Assembly: GCA_030549495.1 (NCBI GenBank)
Contig: JAUIRK010000898.1
Span: 62,001-126,000, forward strand
DNA from: Nectonema munidae
Lineage: Eukaryota; Nematomorpha; Nectonematoida; Nectonematidae
Direction: 5' to 3'
Length of the DNA: 64,000 nucleotides
Shown here: positions 22,034 through 34,744 of the stretch, piece after piece
Layout: every line of letters starts with the position of its first letter
How positions within the stretch are numbered: the stretch's first letter is position 1
Notes under the pieces: model-generated
The model's input: the letters and a program-made list of their open reading frames with translations, nothing else
The model's database searches: none
Told to the model about the DNA's origin: nothing
Position numbers and translations under genes: made by a program

Positions 22034-22300
22034 ATCATAAAATTAATTTGACAAAACCGTTATAAGCGGGCCAAAATCGGGATAAGTGACAAGTATCGAT
22101 TGATATTTAAAAGAATTTAATACAAAAAGAGTTAGATCCATGAAAATCCTGAAAATCCATGAAAATCATGGATTTTAATTTTTTTCATAAAATAGAAAAT
22201 TGATTAAACCGTTATAAACGGCCAAAATCGGGATAAGTAACAAGTATCCATTGATATTTAAAAGAATTTAATACAAAAAGAGTTAGAACCATGAAAACAT
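22034..22300. repeat. Diverged direct repeat, spacing about 152 bp
   Basis: AAACCGTTATAA.CGG.CCAAAATCGGGATAAGT.ACAAGTATC followed by ATTGATATTTAAAAGAATTT appears near 22055 and near 22206, with few differences. Confidence 0.8.
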
Positions 22301-23690
22301 TTTGGCATTGACATCAGATAATATGATAAAATTTCTTGCATATGACGCTTTTTACAAATTTAATTTTTGTATTTATGCGATAAGATTGTTTACATTGATT
22401 TAACCTCTGGAACGATATATGCTATGAAATTTTTATTTTGTCTTTAAAATAGAAACATCAAATTATGAAGTTTAATGAGTTTGGCATATCAGTATAGGTG
22501 CTATCAGACAGCTTGTAACTTGTGCTGTCCAGCTTCAAATTCATAACAATTTTTTTAATATCTATTTTGATGTTAGTATGATTGTTTGGCGTTTAGTTTA
22601 CATCATTTTTACAATACGAAAAATTATTACACTCAGCCTTTGAGTTTAGTATATATTTATTTTTATAAAGCATATAAGCTTAAAAATGAGAAAATTTTAC
22701 ATCTGAGTTCATAGAAAAATATTTTAATAACTAAAAAAAGTTAATTCTTTTTGCTAATAAAATTCATGTTGATAAACCAAATTAAAAATTTTCAAAAACT
22801 GTCCAAAAGCAGATGTATATCTTTCTGAAGTTTTTGAATGGTATATTAAGCCAGAAATATAAACTACTTTTATATTTTTATTGTAAAGAATAAAAATTTC
22901 TTTCCAGATTTCTTATATTTTTGGACAAAAATATTTTTATTTACAAAATATTGGGTATTGCTAAAATATGGGCAGCAATAGGCATCAATGGGTAGCAATA
23001 GGCAGCACTAAAAATAACAAAAAAAAACACTGATACAAAAAAATTATAAGTTTTATCATATATACAAGGTAGTTTATCCATAAAAATCATGTTTAAATTA
23101 AATTCATAAATATTTATCTTTATATGACAATTTTTTCGTTTTTCTTAAACTTTCTTCTGCTCTATTTTTTTATGTATTTAAATTTTTTTACCGGTTATTT
23201 AAAAAGTGCTGCACATTTATTCTTTGAATGACTTGTTTAAATTGGTAGTTTTCAAGGATTTAAAGTAATTTTTTAATCATAAAAAATATTGTGTATAATA
23301 TTTTGAAATTTTTTGCATCTTTTTTATTGCAAGGCCTTTTCTTCCATAAAAACGCGATGCCTTGTCTTGATAAGAGAGCCTCTGTTGTTTATAATAACAT
23401 ACAATATGACGTATGTATACGACTTTTGTACATAAAAAAATAATGTGTATTTTCTCTTTACATTGTTTTTCATAAAAAAATGTAAGTTTTCTATTAATTA
23501 AAATATTTGATTATTTTTAAAATTCCTTCTCAAAGTTTATTAATTTATTATTTTTTTGTTATGTTAACTTCATTTCAGAGGTAAAGGTTAATTATTTTTT
23601 TAGTTTTAAAAATTTTTTTTAATTTTAGCCGTACACTTTAATTAAATTGTTTCCTATCGTTTTTATAGCAATTCATCAATGTAGCTGATG
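22301..23690. other. Intergenic AT-rich DNA, nothing recognised
   Basis: Only a small GGGCAGCAATAGGCA cluster at 22971-23010 stands out. Confidence 0.5.
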
Positions 23691-23699
23691 GAATCTGAG

Positions 23700-23840
23700 C
23701 ATGAATTTTTTTCATTTGCTAAGCTCTAAATTTTCCTGTATGTCAAACTAATATGAATTTTGTTTAATGAGAAATCAAACCTAAAGCTTTCTGTAGCGAG
23801 TTTCTCATCTCAAGCTAATCTGTCATGCCTTCCTACTTAT
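23700..23840 (-). repeat. tRNA-derived SINE, decayed copy
   Basis: Plus-strand TGTCAAACTAATATGAA..TGAGAAATCAAACC..CATCTCAAGCTAATCTGTCATGCC follows copy 1 (826-985) base by base with many substitutions. Confidence 0.55.
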
Positions 23841-24381
23841 TAAGTTAGTAGAATTTTAAATTTTATTTTGATTTTTTTCATCAATCTTTTTATTTAACAA
23901 TATGTTGAAATTCCAGTTTAATTAAATACTTTTAATTATTTATAATTATGCAAATCATGTTGGAAATTGGTTTCAAGTTCTTTTTTTGTTAAATTTTCCA
24001 GCAAAAACTAATTCTGATAAAAAAATTATAGCATTTTAAAAATATAAAATTAATATATATTCTATTTTTACTCTAAAAATTCAATATTTTTCACAAATTT
24101 ACTTAAAGTAGAAAAGTATATTTTTACAGCTTAGTATAAATGGGTTAATATTATAGTTATCTCCATTCAATCTTATATATATTTACTTATTAAAAATGAC
24201 TTGGCTTGGCTGGATAGCAGTCTACATCAATATTATGGATAACTTCAATTTATTGTATATTATTTTGTTTTTAAAATTTATTATGGGATTTTTTATCTGT
24301 CATCATTTCACTTCATTCATCACATTTAATTTACTAACCCCAATTATTTCAAAAAAAATTTCTGAAAGATCAAGTTTTTTT

Positions 24382-24474
24382 CGAAGAGGTTTCGAATCCA
24401 GACTCTGTCAAAAGTTCATAGCTCGATGTCAGCAGTACTTAGTGCCTTATCGATGAAAATACCACACCACCACA
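24382..24474 (+). repeat. tRNA-derived SINE, partial copy
   Basis: Opposite orientation to copy 1. A B-box-like GGTTTCGAATCC is followed by the shared tail GTTCATAGCTCGATGTCA..AGTGCCTTATCGATGAAAATACC. The tRNA-like head is lost or unrecognisable. Confidence 0.55.
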
Positions 24475-26215
24475 TTTAACACTTTATATTCCTCTATTAG
24501 ATGCAACTTTATTCCTTTATTAGATACAACTTAAATAAGCCCTTTTCTATAAATGTTATGCTGTAACTACATTTTTATTTAGTGATTTTTTATTCGAGAA
24601 TTATAAAAGTAAAATCGAGCTGTTGAGTTTATTAAAAATGAGGATACTCCTGCTATTTGAAAAAAGTATGCAAATTTCATTTTTTTTAATTATATATATT
24701 TATACCAATATACATGTTTTTTTTTTTGAGAATTTTTTCCCCGACATAATTTTTGCTTTTTCTTCGTTTATTTAAGTCAGCCAAAGTTTTGACTTTCATT
24801 TCTTGCTGAAGATTTTTAGAGATATTGGCATTTACTTGAAATTTTTCTGAGGTCTATTTGCTATGTTTTCATTCCTGACTCGTGAAGCTGCTCTTCTTCG
24901 TAACCACTTCAATTTCTACGCACTTTTTACTCCTTTTTTTTATTTTACTACAAATTTATTGAATTATAAAAAAAAATTGTTATTTTCATAATTACAATAA
25001 AAAACTTTTTTTTTAGTTTGTAACATTTAATTTCTTTCTACGTTTGATATAGTGTTTATTACTCAGAAAGTGAGCATAATGTGTCGGTTTTATTTATACA
25101 GAAATATAGGACTTTTGGATCTAGCTTTTCAGGGCATCTTCTGGCTCATCGATAGCCTTACATTAAAGAAGCTCCAATCCAAAAAGTCTTTTCCCATTTT
25201 GAGAGCGCGTAGCAGTAGATTTGATGCAGAAAAAAAGTAAAAATGGAAAAGGAATATCGTTTATATATATGTGTGTGTAGGTGAATGTATAAATGCCTAC
25301 AGTAAACAATGTACAAAGTTGTTTGTTTGTATGTGTGTACCTTGCAGTCAAAATTAAATAGAATATAAATTAAAATGAACATAGTGCAAGTTACCTGATT
25401 CTTATGTTACAGCGTTTTATTACCAATTCGGATTTTTCTGCATTTTATTTTACGTATTATTTTGAATCTGTTTTATATTAGGAAAAGTTACTTAAAGTAA
25501 AGTACAAACTTTCTTTAATCTTTTTTAAATTATAATTTTTACTAAATAATTAAAAATTTCTAACACTTGATAGTAAATTAAGATATATTTAGAAGTATAA
25601 ATATTCTTTCCATTAGAATTTGAATTGATAGAAGAGAGCTTCAAACTTAATACTTTAATTGCTTTTACTGATGTAAAAACTAATCTATCATGGCTCTATT
25701 TGTATCGCAGAAGATAAGACGTATTTAAAATATTAACTTAGACATGCTACTGTATAAGTCATTTAAAGTACATAATTAGGTTTTCTTACTTTTCTCATAT
25801 CTAATGTATCAAACATTATAAAAGTAAAATAGGATCTGGAATCAATTTCAATAATATTTGTTCTTAAACCTGGCTAAGAAGTAGAGAGGTCGTTTATCTC
25901 CAGGAATAGAATCTTTTCGTAATAAATTATCATCGCTAGCGTAATTTTATGGACTAGCAGAAGAAGAAATATTTTTATTGAAAGAACTATTAAAATCTCA
26001 GAATAAACACATATTCGCAAATAATGAAGTAAAGAGATAAAAAAAGTGGGTGAGTCGAAGGGAAATATTGAAGTGGTAAAACTCATCCAGATTCCTATTA
26101 CTTCCACATGTATCAATATGTGAAGGGGATAGAATAAAACATTATTATTTATGTTGATAATTTAAATAAGTAAAGTATGACATAAAAAAGGGGCAAGTAG
26201 ATCTCAAAGAACTTT
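24475..26215. other. Intergenic AT-rich DNA, nothing recognised
   Basis: Short open frames on both strands lack recognisable domains. A small TATATG/TGTGTG run lies near 25262. Confidence 0.5.
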
Positions 26216-26219
26216 CCAG

Positions 26220-28722
26220 CGTGTGATGATATGCTCGCGTAAGCTTGAGAGTTGGTTAAGGAGGATGGATATTTTGGTAAAGATAGGAGGAGTTACAGAT
26301 GTTATTCTAAAAATAGAAAGAAAAGGAAGATTAGTTTATCATAGGGTTATCAACAGTGGTGTGAGCTGTTTCAATGGTATCAATGACGGTTGTTAGGGAT
26401 TTTAGTAGGTAACAGAAGGTCTGAGAGTGATGGAGATCTATTAAGTAAAGAATGACAGCGAATTAGAAGATCTTGGCGATGATAAGGGAAGATTTTACAT
26501 GTGAAGGTGAGATGGTATCGTGTTTCTATTGTGTCGGATCCGAAACGACAGTATGAATTTTCGCTAACTTTGATTCGGAAGAGATATGCTTTGCATTGGC
26601 AGTGGCCTGATAGCCAACGAATGGTTGAACGTTGTAGTGTAAATTTTTTCTTTTTGAAAGATGTGTGAATTCTGCTCATGTGTGATAAAGAGGAGATTAG
26701 TGCATTTTGAGATGAAGATCTGGACATCAGCCATTCTTCTAGAGAGGATAAGTGAATGTGCGTTAGAAAGGTTTTGAGAGATAGGGAGTTGATGAGAGGG
26801 ATGTGGGGTGTAAGTTTGAGGTTAAGTAGTCTAAAGGAGTTTTCTGGTATGTTTAGGTGAACAGGGCGCCAGCATAGGTGTATGTGGAAATGTTTTGTAA
26901 GATTGATTAGGGAGGAGGCAAGTTGAAAGGAGGGAAAAGGGATGTTGTGCGATAGAGAGAGATGGTGGATTATATTTTGTGCATCGCTATAGAAATGGAT
27001 GGTAGTAAAGTGGGGAAGGAAGGGGTTAATGTTGTTAGTGATCGTAGTGCAGGCGTGTAAAAGACTAAAGATTTCGCATTCGAGGATTGAGAGTAGAGGA
27101 TTTAATTGGGATCGAGGGTGTAAAAGGGGCTAGTGGAAGAGCCTTTGAAGAAGGCGTAAGCAAAAGAGGTACTTAGGGACTTCTTTGAGGCGTCTGTGAA
27201 GATGCGTAGGGAGGTTGGTGAAGAAGTAGAGCAAAGGTATGAAATTGATTGTTTTGCAAAAAATTTGTTTTTGCATATGGATGTTTTGAGAGGGTTTTGT
27301 GCAGATGGGTGAGTTAAAAGAGATGGGTGTATCGAGGGATGAACTAGGTAGTTAGCAATATTTGGAGCGTATTTTGCTAATAGATGTGAGTAGAAAGAAT
27401 AGGATGGAGTATTGTTGTGGGGTGTGATCGGATGAAATGGGGGAATTAAGTTGTTGTATGTCAAGATGAAGCGCTTAATAATAGTTTTTTTAAGTTGAAG
27501 TTGTAATGGTAGGGTGTTAGTTAGAATTTCTAGGCATTGTGTGGAAGTAGTACGAAATGCGTTGGTGATGCAAAGTACGTAGAGACGGTGTATTTTGTTA
27601 AGAAAATAGATGGTTGTGGGGTGTAAGGGAGATGCCCAAGGAAATAATTCCGTATTGAATTACTGGGAGGATTAAGGATGAGTATATGTATTTGGTGAGT
27701 TTGGGCGGAGGTTCCATTTAAAAGAGTGCTTTTAAGTGAAAAAAGGGTGACTGAGTGTTTTTAGTATATTTTTTTAAAGTGTATTGAAAATTTTAGATTG
27801 GACTGGAGGTTAAGTTCTAAATAATTGATAGTCTTTGAGGCATGTATAGAAGTTGTGGGATTTAAATCAAGGGGTAAATGTTTTGTGTGTTTGCATGTGA
27901 AGTGAATGAGGCTGATTTTGTTGGAGTTAAAGAATATATTATGGGTGTTTGCTCTTTCTTGTAGCCTTAGTAGAAATGAAGAGTATTTGTTGAGGTTTTC
28001 TTGTTGAGAGTCACTGGTGAAAGTGAATAATATTTCGTCTGAAAAACATTGAGAGAAATCTGTGTTGGTGTAGATTAGATTGAGAAGCGGGTCTATGAGG
28101 GCTTGCCAGATGATATCGGAAAGACATCATCCTTTGGGAGTAGAGAGGGTTAGCTTATTGATGCAAAAGGAAGCGCGATGTCGGAAATTGAGACAGCGGT
28201 TTTAAAGGTATAAGCCTATAAATTTGATGATGTAAGGAGGAAATCATTTGTGAGCTAGGTTTGAGATGATGGCAGGATGCTAGGCTGAGTTAAAAGCGTT
28301 GTTCATTTCTAGGAAAATTGTAGAAGAAATTTTCTGAGTAGAAAGGGAAGAGTCAAGGTAGGTGGTTAGACGAGATAGTGCTGTTTCCGTATTTTTGTTA
28401 GGAAGGTATGAAAATTTCATGTGATGGATAAGGTTACGGGATAGGATGTAGTGGACTAGACGTTTGCAAATGATTTTTTCGAAAAGCTTGCCTAGAATGG
28501 GTAGTAGAGTGATTGGTCGCCAATTTTAAATGAAGCTTGAATCATTATTGGATTTAAGAATGAGTATGAGTTTGCCGATTTTCCAAACGTTGGGGAAATG
28601 TGAGTGAGCAAGGCATGCATTGAAAATAAGGAGTAAATGTTTATTTAGAATGTGTATTGATTTTTTAATGTGTTTGGGTGAGATATGGTCGAAGCTTATA
28701 ACATTCAATTTTTATTAAAAAA
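26220..28722 (-). mobile_element. Decayed LINE with reverse transcriptase and RNase H
   Basis: Minus-strand frames, broken by many stops, read in order: SPKHIKKSIHILNKHLLLIF, a WRPITLLPILGKLFEKIICK reverse-transcriptase block, a degenerate FNSAWHPAI block, an RNase H start (RIFTDASKKSLSTSFAYAF) near 27190, and a terminal Cys-His cluster (YCRFGSDTIET..HLTFTC) near 26560. This is the order of RNase H-bearing I/R1/Tad-like LINEs. The endonuclease half is missing. The stretch is visibly richer in G on the plus strand than its surroundings, as expected of foreign sequence. Confidence 0.75.
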
Positions 28723-28744
28723 TATTAATAAAAAGATAAAGACC

Positions 28745-28881
28745 TTCCTATAAATTTTAATTTTAATAAATAAAAAAAAGGAAAAATTAATTTTTAATTA
28801 AGATGGGTGGGTATAAAAAAAATAAAAAAAAAATAATTATTTTTTTTTTAATAAAATAAAAAAAAAAAAAAAAAAAAATAT

Positions 28882-28912
<31 letters not shown>

Positions 28913-28925
28913 TAAAAAAAAGAAC
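28745..28925. repeat. Poly(A)/poly(T) low-complexity block
   Basis: Almost only A and T homopolymers for about 180 bp, directly upstream of the decayed LINE's 5' side. Confidence 0.9.
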
Positions 28926-29433
28926 AGTTCTTTTTTTTAAATTATTTTTAAAAATACAAGAGCTTTACAGGTATAGAATAATAAATTCTTACTACGATTC
29001 ACTTATGGATTTTTTTCAAATAATTATTAAAATAAACTAATGTTCATCCATGAAATACATAACTACAACACAAGAACAAAATTTTATTATATCCTAGGAC
29101 TAATTCTAAAAAATGCAGACAAGACTTGAGATTGGAAATTATAGAAATAATCAAAAATAATAGAAAATTTAACATCATAAAGCGAACAAAATTGAGCAAA
29201 TCCCTTTCAAACACTGCATCAAAAACATGATAACAAAACCATATAATAAAACTTGTGCAATAGTAAACTGTTTTTTTTTGTTCAAATAATATGTGTAATA
29301 CCTCCTCTACATGACTGTAATATTTCAAATATTTTTTGCTGTATTTATTACAAAAAGCTACTCTATTCCTATTTACAAATAATAATACACATTTTCATTT
29401 TTATTTTTCTTTAATTATTACTTATCTAAGTAC
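28926..29433. other. Nothing recognised
   Basis: AT-rich; a 94-codon minus-strand open frame (29044-29328) has no recognisable motif. Confidence 0.4.
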
Positions 29434-30477
29434 AATCTATATTATAATAAGCTATCGTCTGTCTGTCGCTGGAAGCATTCTGATTGGTTGAAATTATTTA
29501 TATATATGTTTTGTGTGTATTTTTATATGGTGTGATGAGTTTGTATGTGTGTGTGTCGTTGAAGAATTTTGATTGGTTGAAATTATTTATATGTGTTGTG
29601 TGTATTTTTATATGTGTGATGAGTTCATATATCTGTAGTGTGAGGGTTGCTTGAAGCATTCTGGTTGGTTGAAATTATTTATATGTTTTGTGTGTATTTA
29701 AAAACAAATAACTCAACACTAAACCATATTTCACCATATACGACCACGGGACAATAAACTCACCGCCACACCATATAACACTATTAGCAACTCAATATAC
29801 ACACTACCAAGAATCCTATGTTTCGAGCGTAGTCTAAACAAAAAAACTAGCCGGTCCCGTGGTCGTTTCGAGCGAAGCGAATTTGAATTAGCAACTCAAT
29901 ATACACACTACCCAGAATCCTATGTTTCTCGCTTCGCTCGAAACAGTGTTTCTCGCTGCGCTCGAAACATAGGATTCTGGGTAGTGTGTATATTGAGTTG
30001 CTAATTCAAATTCGCTTCGCTCGAAACGACCACGGGACCGGCTAGTTTTTATTATTTAGGCTGCGCTCGAAACATAGGATTCTGGGTAGTGTGTATTTTG
30101 AGTTGCTAATAGTGTTATATGGTATGGTGATCAGTTTATTGTCCCGTGGTCGTATATGGTGAAATATGGTTTAGTGTTGAGTAATTTGTTTTTAAATACA
30201 CACAAAACATATAAATAATTTCAACCAATCAGAATGCTTCAAGCGACACTCAGACTACAGATATATGATGAACTCATCACACATATAAAAATACACACAA
30301 AACATATAATAATTTCAACCAATCAGAATGCTTCAAACACATACACACATATAAACTCATCACACCATATAAAAATACACACAAAACATATATATAAATA
30401 AATTCAACCAATCAGAATGCTTCCAGCGACACACAGACACACACACACACACACGCTAGCTTATTATAATATAGATT
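29434..30477. mobile_element. 1044-bp foldback element
   Basis: Perfect 20-bp ends AATCTATATTATAATAAGCT and its reverse complement enclose a long imperfect hairpin. Both arms repeat the phrase GAAGCATTCTGATTGGTTGA with TTTTGTGTGTATTTTTATAT three times at variable spacing. The centre is an almost perfect palindrome. No transposase and no clear target-site duplication were seen. The family is unassigned; foldback and Helentron-like nonautonomous elements are possible. Confidence 0.8.
29842..30050. repeat. Perfect palindrome, 87-bp arms and 35-bp loop
   Basis: Left arm 29842-29928 and right arm 29964-30050 appear exactly complementary (..CTAGCCGGTCCCGTGGTC.. to ..CCTATGTTTC). The loop itself is GC-richer and carries two direct TTTCTCGCT(T/G)CGCTCGAAAC units. 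Confidence 0.9.
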
Positions 30478-30504
30478 AAGAAGAAGAAGAAGAAGAAGAA
30501 GAAG
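30478..30504. repeat. (AAG)n microsatellite
   Basis: About nine AAG units immediately outside the foldback element. Confidence 0.9.
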
Positions 30505-30549
30505 ATTACATAAACATTTCAACCAATCATATAGTTTTTATGAAATAAA

Positions 30550-30817
30550 ACTGCAATTTCAAAGTTAAATTTTTTGAACTTTTAGGTAGAATTTTTGAAA
30601 TGTGGCTTTCAATATGTATGTAAAATATTTTTTGAAAATTTTTATTTTAAGTATATATATCATTCAAATTACTATATTTTTAAATGTAAACGGTTACGCA
30701 CGTTAGCGATATTAATTAGTCTATGTGTGGACCCATCTATGATGATAATTTTTATTTCATGTAAAATTGCTATGAATCTTTGTTTATGTATTTATCTTTT
30801 TGAATATCAATAAATTT

Positions 30818-30849
<32 letters not shown>

Positions 30850-30852
30850 TAG
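30550..30852 (+). mobile_element. 5'-truncated LINE 3' end with (TTTC)n tail
   Basis: The fragment ends ATATCAATAAATTTTC followed by eight or more TTTC units (30816-30851). This is the same layout as the ATTCT-tailed LINE at 20.8 kb. The body has no coding motif, so this is a 3' UTR-only guess. Confidence 0.45.
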
Positions 30853-31724
30853 ACATTAAGTTAAGAGTGAAAGAAATTGACAAAAGTATCAAAATAGATT
30901 GGCGAGAGATTTATCAAGGAAAATTGTCAAAAAAGATAGGAAGATTATCTATTACTTTTCTTTTACAGAAAACAATGAACAAGATTTTTTTATAGTTCAA
31001 TTAAATTAATTGTGGCGACATCAAATTTTATTTAAATTAACTTTTTTTATAATTATTTTATTTGTGTTTTTAAAATGCCATTTATAATTTAAAATCTAAA
31101 ATTTCTAATGGGAGTTTTCTTTGAGTGTTTTATTGTAGTTACAACTTTCGTGAGTTTTATAATTTTTCTAATTCTATATTTTCTAATTTAAGACTTGTGT
31201 TAAACTAAAGTATAACATTATGTAGGCGTGAGCAGTGACGGTTTTAAAGGGGGGGGGGGGGGGGGGGGAGGGCCATCTCGCCCCCGCTGTTTTTTTGGCT
31301 GGCCCCAATGTTGGCCCTTCCACATCAAATACCTATTTTACTGGATTTAAAATTTACTCGAAACTTTTTATAATTAATTTTTTTGAGTGTGTCTTGCATC
31401 CAGGGGAAGAAATATCTCTCTTATCTGGACTGGTGAATCTTAGACCAAGAGCACTCTTAATTTGAGGTCTCTGCTGGCATCGGAACGTGAGAGCACCACC
31501 CAAATTGATCATAAAAACTAAAGTTTTAGAATTCTAAATATCGATAAGTAATTCTCATGAAAAAAATTGATGTTTTAATTTTTTTAGTTTTAACCCTTAG
31601 GACAGAGTTGATACAAACCTACAAGACACAAACATGTCGTTTCGACATGAATGTGTACTTTGAGATAGAGAGAGAAAGAAGTAAATATCTTAATATGGGA
31701 ATGTGACATAAGCATGTATTTCAA

Positions 31725-33650
31725 TCATGAATCAGAACTGTGTGAAGTTTGTTTTCGATTCTTCTTGAGTGTATTCATAAGTGTTTTTTTATTGTTGTAC
31801 GTGTTACATATGTATGTATCTGTATGGTGTAAGAAATAAACATAAATCAATAAAACTTTATTATCGATACACTCTTTACAAAAAATGACAAAATACTTTT
31901 TACAGCAACTATTATCACATAACGAGCATAAACTTTTAATATTATTTTGTGTTTCATGTTCTTTGGAATAACATGATTTTTTTTTTCGAGTTTCAGTGGT
32001 CTTTTTTTCAAGTAGCTTTCTTTTCTTGTTCCTTTGATCATACATTGAAACTCTAGAAGGAGTGTAACACGAAATAGAAACAACAATTCCCATCATGCCC
32101 ATACCAAGATTTCGTACAAAAGTTGTGTGTAACTCTTTGGATTCTTTTGATGTTGAAGATGAATAAAATCTTTTATTTTCATCATTAATTTTGAAGAGTA
32201 CCCAACAGTTTTGCACCAAAATATCGAATATGTTCGTAATAAATATTTTTTCCCATCTTACACCTCTATAGTACTGGGAAGTGGAGTATATACTAATATT
32301 TTGATCTACTCGATCAACATGCCCCATTGAACTGTTGTAATATTTTACTTGCTCTGGAATTTCGTCTTTTTTTTAATTTCTACTGAAATGATTGTGACCA
32401 TATTGACGATGATCGGTATTCACAAAAATAATTGGCAATTTACCTTTTTTATCATGGTATATTGAAAACTGGACAGTTTTTACGTCGTTATACTTTTTTT
32501 CTAAAACGTCAAATTTTCTACAAAATTTGGAAGTTATTTGCTTGCAGAATTTTCTTATTAAATCGGGATGAATGAAAGTCGTGAATCTCATTCGTGAAAA
32601 TGTTCCGTTGCAAGAAATTCCATTGTCTAAAAGAAATTTAACAACGACTTTGTTGAAAAAATAACTATCAGCAGTCAGATTCAATCCTGAATGCAAAAAC
32701 TTTTTCATAATTTGTTGTACCAACTCATAAATACCTTGATAAGAGTTGAATTGCTTTGATGCTTGTAAATATATATCATATACATAGTGTTCATCATCTG
32801 CAACTACAAAAATTTTTGGCGGTACTTCTCTTTTTTACCTTTTATGAAAGTTTTGAGAGGGTCTCTTAACGAAAAGGATTTTCTCAAAATTTCATCTAGA
32901 TAAATACTGGAGTTAGGATGAGGGTACTTATATTTTATAAATAAACTTGACATTTTTAAAATCAATTTTGAACATAACTTATTCATATCTTTGGTCATGA
33001 AGTATTCACATGTCCCATCGTTTTTCATTTTTTTATTGCCCTTGATATCTAAAACTTCGGTGTACTCAATTTTTCCAGGCACTAAATATCGTCCAATTTC
33101 AAGAAGTTTATTATATGATATAGGGTTTATTGATACACCACAGTGGTCTTTTATATATGTTTCTAAACTTCTATTAAAACTCTGAATTCTAACATGTTTA
33201 CCTTTACCCGTATTCATCAACAAATATAATCCAAGATACTGACTGGTAAATGTCTTCTTTAGAGAACTTATCATTAGTAATTTTACTTTTATTTTTAACA
33301 TTTTCATTTGTCCAAAACAAAATATGATCTATAATTTCTCCAAAACAATAGTTGAAAAAAGTTTTTTTAAAAGGCTTTCTGAGATTTTCTGCACATTAGG
33401 TTTATTAATATGATTTCATAGATTCGTTTCCAAAAAAAGCTTCTGGTGGAGTCTTTACCAGTGCCCAATTTTCCAAATCATCATCAGGTATAAGCAGATT
33501 TTGAAAAGGTACGCTGGTGTATGTACTTGTAGAAGGATCATAGTTAGTAAGACGTATAGAGGACATAACGATGAAAACAGTAGAAATATGAATTTTTATA
33601 GCAGCAAAGAAATTAAATGGAAATGAATGACAATGGAAGCTTAGCAAGCG
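31725..33650 (-). pseudogene. piggyBac transposase, broken
   Basis: A cut-and-paste transposase of the TTAA-specific piggyBac family. The C-terminal part is clearest: MGHVDRVDQNISIY..YYRGVRWEKIF..NIFDILVQNCWVLF is the conserved block with the third catalytic Asp (GGVDLxDQ in relatives). A Cys-rich zinc-ribbon tail (CSLCDNSC..FVIFCKEC) follows. The upstream pieces 32373-32723 (SYFFNKVVVKFLLDNGISCN) and 32804-33307 are less clear, and 33405-33647 (DDDLENWALVKTPPEAFFG) may be N-terminal. At least three frame breaks. The first two catalytic Asp residues could not be located with confidence. Confidence 0.75.
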
Positions 33651-34744
33651 TTCATATAAAATAACTGAAATAATTCATATGTGATTGATTTGTTTCAATA
33701 GCCAAGTAATAAAGTAGTTGTGACACACATAGCATAAAACTTAGATATGGCAAAAGCAGTCTATACAGCTTTCTTCATTTTTCTCTTTTTCTCACATATA
33801 TTCACCATAAGCACAACGCTTATAAGCACAAATTCGATATTATAGTACACATGTCTGTAATTCTTTTTATTTCAAACTGTCTTCAAATACGATTACAAAT
33901 ATTTTGCATATTATTTGTTTTACATAAGAGCTTATATCGAATATCAACTGTATATATGAGAGCAAAAATCGAATAAGGTTGTGACTTTTTAACGGAATCC
34001 ATTGAAATCCCCCGATATCCACCTCAAAAGTGTATTTTTTGTTAAAACATCTAACAAGTGGTTTTTTTAATGCCAAAAACCTGTTTTATTAATTTTTTAA
34101 CAAGTTGTACCTTCATTAGAAATGATAACATCAAAATCAATTCATATATTTAAAAAAATATCGATGTAAAACAGTTTTTACAAAAAAAGTTCACTATTGA
34201 AGTGGATTCCGCTAAAAAATCACGCCCGTCGAATAATATTTAGATACCACTTGTCAAATTTGTTTTATTTATGTCTACGATGTTTAGAGCATTTTAATCG
34301 AATTTCCTAAAACAGACTTTGATCTTTCAGAAGCTGTTATTTCAATTTTATTGTTATAACATCGTCCTATGTAAAAACTTATCCCACTCACAACAGAACA
34401 GCTGCCGTATATCGAGTTCGGCAAATACGAAATTTACAGAAATTCGATGAAATTCTGTTTTAGAAAAAACCCACTAATCTATTATCTTGAAAAATTATGG
34501 AGAGATGATTTTTTCCAAGTAAAATATAATTTTTGACTAAAAGCATATAAAATTTAATATTATTTTAATAAAAGACAAACGTAACATTACAAAAAATTCA
34601 AAAACTTTTTCCTTATATCATTTTTAAATACTATTTTGAAAACTTTAAAGGCAATTTTGAAAACTTTAAAATCACAAAATATTATTGTGTTGAATGTGAA
34701 ATATGCCTCTTAGACCCTGTGGAAAAGAGATAGAAAACTGAAAA

